Source: Flavobacteriales bacterium
GTDB lineage: Bacteria; Bacteroidota; Bacteroidia; Flavobacteriales_D; Sanyastnellaceae
NCBI GenBank assembly: GCA_022428285.1
Contig: JAKMCX010000130.1
Span: 1-38,103, forward strand
Direction: 5' to 3'
DNA length: 38,103 nt
The notes below the pieces were generated by a model. The model searched no databases. It was not told the DNA's origin and was given only the letters and a program-made list of their open reading frames with translations. Each line of letters starts with the position of its first letter. The stretch's first letter is position 1. Shown here in pieces: positions 33,368 through 38,103 of this stretch. The position numbers were made by a program, and so were the translations under genes.

Positions 33368-36300
33368 ATGAAGTTTTCCTTTTGTACCCGCTGCGCTGTA
33401 GCGTTCGCCCTGTTGCTCAATGCGACCGGCGTGATGGCCCAAGCCACTTTGATCGCCGATGACCACGAAGGCATCGTGGTCCGTTTTGAATTCTCCGACC
33501 CCATGTTGGGAGAGGTGGTGACGCCCGAAGGTGACGCCATCGTCCCGAGGGTGTTAGGCGATACGCCGCTCCTGAGGGCAGGCGCTCCCGACCTGTCCAA
33601 GGTCGACGCCACGGTCCTCATTGGCGCCCAAGCAGGCACCATGTTGGAGGTCATCGACAGCGAGTATGCGGACTTTGTCGGCATCGACGTGGCCCCCAGC
33701 AAGGGCAACCTCTACCGCAATGTTGACCCCGCGACGGTGCCCTTTGAGCAAGGCGCGGTGTACGGCCAAGACGGCTTTTTCCCCGCCCAACCGGCTGTGC
33801 TGCGCACGCCGTTTGTGGAGCGCGGCCTGCGCGGCCAATCCATTTGGGCACACCCCTTCCAATACAACCCCGTGACCGGCGTTTTGCGGAGCTATCAGAG
33901 CATCACCGTGCGCGTGGTGGAGACCGAAGCCGTGGCTGTGAACCCGGCGACTTCTGCCGTGCGCATGGCGCCTGGAACTGCAGACGCCGCTTCTAGCCGC
34001 TTCCTCAATGCAGCCGGCATGCAAAGCCGCTATGACTACATCGAAGAGCACGGAAAGGTGGTCGTGGTCACCGACGCCATGTACGACGATGTGCTCGCGC
34101 CGCTCATCGCCTGGAAGCGCGAAAAAGGTCTCGAGACCGAAGTGGTCTACGCTTCGGACTTCGGCAACGATTACAACGCCATCAAGGATTTCCTCGCCAC
34201 GCAATACTTCGACGAAGGCTTGAGCCACGTCATCCTCGCAGGCGATGAGGACCAGGTGGCCGCCACGCTCATCACCAACGGTGGTGGCACAGGGTACTGC
34301 GACCCCTGCTACGGTTTTGTGGAAGGCAACGACCACTACCCAGAGTTCTTTGTGGGCCGCATGCTCGTGCACAACGTGGAAGAGATGCAGACCCTCGTAG
34401 ACCGGACCCTCGAGTACGAGAAGACCCCCTTCCTCGGAGAGGAGTGGTTCAACGTAGGCGTGGGCATCGGGTCCAACGAAGGCTCGGGGATTGGCGACAA
34501 CGGCGAATCCGATTGGCAGCACCAGAACAACATCAAGAACAAACTGCTCGACTACGACTTCAACGAAGTGTGGGAGCTCTATGACGGCAACCAGAGCGGA
34601 CAGAGTCCCACGGGAGGCGAGACGGCCGATGCTGCCGGAAACCCCAATGCGGGCGATATGGTGGAGCTCGTCAACAAGGGCTTGAGTTTCATCAACTACA
34701 CCGGACACGGATACCACGGCGGCATCGTTTCCAGTGGATTCGACGTCAACGCCATCGGCCAAACGACCAACACGGGCATGTACGGTTTCTTCGTGCCTGT
34801 GGCCTGCTGCGTGGGCGACTTTGACGAAGGAGAGGGCTCCGGCGATTGCTTTGGAGAAGTCTGGATCAAGCACACCTACAATGGCGCTCCCGCGGGGGGC
34901 ATCGGAGGGGCGTTTTCCAGCGTATTGCAGAGCTGGGCACCCCCCATGAAAGGACAAGACGAGATGGTCGACCTGGTGGTCGAAGGAGGCGAGGTCGAGA
35001 TCAACCACACCTTTGGTTCCATCGTGGCCCACGGATGTGCCGGCATGATCGATGCCTATGGCGGAGCAGGAGAGGAGATGATGGACACCTGGTGCATCTT
35101 CGGTGACCCCACCGTGGTCATGCGGACGGCCTTCCCAGAAGCGCTCCAGCTTGGACACCAAGAAGTGTACTTCCTCGGAACCCCTTCCATCACGGTGACC
35201 AGCCCCAACGAAGGCGCCCTGGTGGCCCTGACCTTTAACGGAGAGATCCTCGGGACAGGCTTTGTAGAAAACGGAAGCGTGACGATTGAACTCGCCGAGC
35301 CCATTGCCGTGCCTGGGGACTACCTCATCACCGGAACGGCCTACAACACCATCCCGTATCAGTCCACCGTGCAGGCGGTGCCTGCAGCGGGCCCCTATGT
35401 ATTGAGCAGCGGAAACACCGCCCTCGACCCCACAGGAGACAACGACGGCAATGCCGACCAAGGGGAGAGCATCTCCCTAGAGCTGGACCTGTCCAACGTG
35501 GGCGTAGAGACGGCGGTCGATGTGCAGGTGACCATCACCACGACAGACCCGTGGGTGGTCATCACCGACGGCGCGGAGTCAGCGGGCGACATCGATGCAG
35601 AGGGAACGCTGACCTTGCCCGGATTTGCCTTTGATGTGGTGGCCGGCGTAGAAGACCAGCACCTGGCCAACTTCGATGTGGAAATGGCCGATGCCGACGG
35701 AAACGTCTGGTCGGCGGCTTTCAGTGTGGTGCTCAACGCCCCGCACTTCACGGTCCTCGGCCTCGACGTGGTCGATGGCGGAAACGGCATTTTGGAAAGC
35801 GGGGAGACCGCGAACCTGGTGTTCACCATCATCAACGACGGCCACGATGCCGCCACCACGGGTGCCGTGGGCATCTTGGATTTGGACCACCCAGACGTCG
35901 TCCTGCTCAACAACGGCGACTACATCATGGAGTCCATTGAGCCCGGTCAGACGGTCACCCAGAGCTACGGCGTGCAGGTGGCCGAAGACGCTGCCCCCGG
36001 CGGATTGGCCGCGATGGAATTCACCATCAACACCTTTGGCGCCGACCAAGAGGAGCTGTACTTCACTGCGGCCGACTTCTACGAGCCCATCAACCTGATC
36101 ATGGAGACGTGGGAGAGTGGCGACGACCAGACCTTCCCATGGGCCTATGACGGCAACCAGGATTGGTTTGTTTCGGACAACAATCCCTTCCAAGGCGACT
36201 TCTGCATGGAAAGCGGCGACATTGGCGACAACCAAAACACAGCCTTGACCATCGGTCTGGAGTTCCTGGGCGATGGCGAGATGAGCTTTGCCCGCCGCGT

Positions 36301-37897
36301 ATCGACAGAAGACGGCTGGGACTACCTGCGCATGTACATCGACGGAGAGTTGGTCAGCGAGTGGTCCGGAGAGCTGGACTGGGACGTAGAGGCCTTTGCG
36401 CTGACGGCAGGATACCACACGGTGACCTGGTCCTATGAGAAAGACAACATCATCTCCTCGGGCGCAGACGCGTGCTGGGTCGATGACATCGTACTGCCTC
36501 CATTCTGCTTCATCGATGCGGCCATTTCGCAGTCCGGCGATGCAGGGGTGTTGTGTCCAGGCGAATCTGTGACGCTCACCACCATGGAGGGCTACCTCAC
36601 GGAGTGGAGCACGGGCGCCACGGAGTCCAGCATCGAAGTCGACGAAGCGGGCACCTACATCGTGACCCTGACCGACGAGACCGGATGCAGCTTCGAATCG
36701 GACCCTGTGGTCATCGATGTGCTGGAAACGGTGACACCGGAGATTGACTTCACGGGCCAACTGGGTTTCTGCGAAGGCGGTTCCGTGGTCCTGAGCGGCC
36801 CCGACAACGGCGAATACACTTGGAACGTAGGGGTCAGCGAGCAGAGCATTCAGGTGAGCAATTCTGGAGAATTCCAGTTGGACTTCACCGACATCTGCGG
36901 CAACACGGCCACCAGTGAGTTGGTCGAGGTCAACGTCTACGATTACCCCGAAGTGCCCGTCACCACAGACGTGACCATCGAAAATCCTGCAGATGTAGAC
37001 CTGTCCGCAACGGGCAACAACCTCTTGTGGTACGATGCCGAAGACGCTTTGTTCCCCATCGGAGCCGGTCCCGATTACCCCGTATTTGTAGACCAAACCA
37101 CCACGTTCTGGGTGGAGAGTGAATCGGTCAACGACGGCACCATCGCCACGGGCGCCAAAGAGTGGATCGACGAAGAAAACGGCCAGTTCCACCAGAACAA
37201 TGGCTTCTGGCTCGTCTTCGACGCCTACCAGAACCTGTCCTTGGAGTCGGTAAAGGTCTATGCCGATGGCCTGGAAGCCCGGACGTTTGCCCTGGTAGAC
37301 GCCAACGGTGCGACCTTGTCGTCGTCCACCTTTGTGATCGAAGACGGAGAAAACACGGTGGAGCTCAACTGGTTTGTGCCAGCGGGCCAGGGCTATGGCC
37401 TCCGCGTGACTTCGGACAACCCACAGCTGTGGCGTGACGGAATCGGATCTGACCCCGAATTCCCTTATGCCCTCGGCAACTTCGGCGCCATCACCGGCAC
37501 CACCGTCAACGGTGCCAACTCCCAGAACTACTACTACTTCTTCTACGATTGGAAGGTGAGCGTGGACGCCGTAGGCTGTGCCTCTGAGCGCGTCCCCTTG
37601 ACGGTGACGGTGACCAACCCTTCATCTGTTGGAACGATCGCCGGCCTGAACAGCATCGACGCCTATCCGAACCCCACGGCCGGCGCCCTTGCGCTCGACC
37701 TGGACCTCGGCGCCAACGTCCTCGACCTCCAAGTGGACGTCCTCGACCTCCAAGGCCGGGCTGTACACAGCGCCACCTGGAGCGGACAAGCCACAGGACG
37801 GCGCAACCTCGACCTCGGCAACCTGGCCCCCGGCCACTACACCGTGCGCCTCACCGACGGCACCGGCCAATGGCGCCTCCCCGTCGTCCGCAACTGA
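33368..37897 (+). CDS. Gingipain-like C25-family cysteine peptidase with Ig-like domains and T9SS type A sorting domain
   Basis: 1509 aa; propeptide-like N-terminus, catalytic-type segments FINYTGHGYHGGIVSS (His) and FFVPVACCVGDFDEGEGSGDCFGE (Cys), Ig-like CPGESVTLTTMEGYLTEWSTGATESSIEVDEAGTYIVTLTDETGC, C-terminal IDAYPNPTAGALALDL...LAPGHYTVRLTDGTGQWRLPVVRN. Confidence 0.92.
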   Translation: MKFSFCTRCAVAFALLLNATGVMAQATLIADDHEGIVVRFEFSDPMLGEVVTPEGDAIVPRVLGDTPLLRAGAPDLSKVDATVLIGAQAGTMLEVIDSEYADFVGIDVAPSKGNLYRNVDPATVPFEQGAVYGQDGFFPAQPAVLRTPFVERGLRGQSIWAHPFQYNPVTGVLRSYQSITVRVVETEAVAVNPATSAVRMAPGTADAASSRFLNAAGMQSRYDYIEEHGKVVVVTDAMYDDVLAPLIAWKREKGLETEVVYASDFGNDYNAIKDFLATQYFDEGLSHVILAGDEDQVAATLITNGGGTGYCDPCYGFVEGNDHYPEFFVGRMLVHNVEEMQTLVDRTLEYEKTPFLGEEWFNVGVGIGSNEGSGIGDNGESDWQHQNNIKNKLLDYDFNEVWELYDGNQSGQSPTGGETADAAGNPNAGDMVELVNKGLSFINYTGHGYHGGIVSSGFDVNAIGQTTNTGMYGFFVPVACCVGDFDEGEGSGDCFGEVWIKHTYNGAPAGGIGGAFSSVLQSWAPPMKGQDEMVDLVVEGGEVEINHTFGSIVAHGCAGMIDAYGGAGEEMMDTWCIFGDPTVVMRTAFPEALQLGHQEVYFLGTPSITVTSPNEGALVALTFNGEILGTGFVENGSVTIELAEPIAVPGDYLITGTAYNTIPYQSTVQAVPAAGPYVLSSGNTALDPTGDNDGNADQGESISLELDLSNVGVETAVDVQVTITTTDPWVVITDGAESAGDIDAEGTLTLPGFAFDVVAGVEDQHLANFDVEMADADGNVWSAAFSVVLNAPHFTVLGLDVVDGGNGILESGETANLVFTIINDGHDAATTGAVGILDLDHPDVVLLNNGDYIMESIEPGQTVTQSYGVQVAEDAAPGGLAAMEFTINTFGADQEELYFTAADFYEPINLIMETWESGDDQTFPWAYDGNQDWFVSDNNPFQGDFCMESGDIGDNQNTALTIGLEFLGDGEMSFARRVSTEDGWDYLRMYIDGELVSEWSGELDWDVEAFALTAGYHTVTWSYEKDNIISSGADACWVDDIVLPPFCFIDAAISQSGDAGVLCPGESVTLTTMEGYLTEWSTGATESSIEVDEAGTYIVTLTDETGCSFESDPVVIDVLETVTPEIDFTGQLGFCEGGSVVLSGPDNGEYTWNVGVSEQSIQVSNSGEFQLDFTDICGNTATSELVEVNVYDYPEVPVTTDVTIENPADVDLSATGNNLLWYDAEDALFPIGAGPDYPVFVDQTTTFWVESESVNDGTIATGAKEWIDEENGQFHQNNGFWLVFDAYQNLSLESVKVYADGLEARTFALVDANGATLSSSTFVIEDGENTVELNWFVPAGQGYGLRVTSDNPQLWRDGIGSDPEFPYALGNFGAITGTTVNGANSQNYYYFFYDWKVSVDAVGCASERVPLTVTVTNPSSVGTIAGLNSIDAYPNPTAGALALDLDLGANVLDLQVDVLDLQGRAVHSATWSGQATGRRNLDLGNLAPGHYTVRLTDGTGQWRLPVVRN

Positions 37898-37931
37898 CCC
37901 ACACTACATCGGCCCTCGCCGACCCAAAACG

Positions 37932-37957
37932 AAAGCGGCCCCCCACGGGGCCGCTTT
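37932..37957. terminator. Rho-independent terminator (potentially bidirectional)
   Basis: AAAGCGGCCCC-CCAC-GGGGCCGCTTT(T): 11 bp stem, tetraloop, A-run and T-run, 34 bp after the gingipain-like gene. Confidence 0.85.
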
Positions 37958-38050
37958 TGCGTACAGTCAATAATTGCCCATCAAAGCAGCCGGACGGTTC
38001 GTTCATCGCTATTTTCCCCACAGAATGCCCGTCACACAATCCTGCTAACC

Positions 38051-38103
38051 ATGACCAGCCAAACCGCCAATCTGCAAGCGCGCCTGTGGGACATCGCCAA
38101 CAC
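38051..38103 (+). CDS. Start of a probable type I restriction-modification HsdM subunit (truncated by right window edge)
   Basis: ATG at 38051: MTSQTANLQARLWDIANT... resembles the HsdM N-terminus (LQxxLWxIAxxLRG...). Only 17-18 codons visible. Confidence 0.45.
   Translation, partial: MTSQTANLQARLWDIAN

Noticed and set aside
33554-37192. Minus-strand ORFs of 635 aa (33554-35461) and 537 aa (35579-37192)
   Set aside because: Fully antisense to the C25 protease gene; composition (His/Val/Gly-rich) typical of complementary-frame artefacts.
37718-37754. 16-bp direct repeat GTCCTCGACCTCCAAG (period 21 bp)
   Set aside because: Small in-frame coding repeat (VLDLQVDVLDLQG) within the T9SS sorting domain; likely beta-strand codon similarity rather than a mobile or regulatory repeat.
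1-38103. CRISPR arrays, tRNA/rRNA genes, transposases, prophage genes
   Set aside because: Looked for and saw no regularly spaced repeats, cloverleaf-like sequences, or recognisable mobile-element proteins.

Overview
The window is a densely packed, high-GC Bacteroidota-type chromosomal segment. The lineage is inferred from T9SS type A sorting domains, TamB/TsaD divergent neighbours, a DUF2027-Smr protein, a LuxC/ferredoxin pair, a gingipain-like C25 protease and TAnnTTTG promoter-like boxes. I support about 30 protein-coding genes, including two truncated by the window edges; neither edge gene is in the ORF track. I see no rRNA, tRNA, CRISPR array, transposase or phage gene. Housekeeping genes are tsaD, hisS, ung, meaB and tamB. 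Accessory content includes: (i) a four-gene, largely overlapping minus-strand operon (22985-29148) encoding a LysM protein with an apparently dead lytic-transglycosylase fold, two SGNH hydrolases and an MBOAT O-acyltransferase, which is the best candidate for an undescribed system (cell-envelope glycan O-acylation); (ii) an AT-rich intergenic region (31252-31553) with three consecutive strong inverted repeats, possibly a structured RNA or leader; (iii) a LytS-like apparent pseudokinase; (iv) a large gingipain-like T9SS protease; and (v) a probable type I restriction hsdM start at the right edge. All six convergent gene junctions overlap or are separated by no more than 18 bp. Product names come from reading translations by eye; no database search was run.
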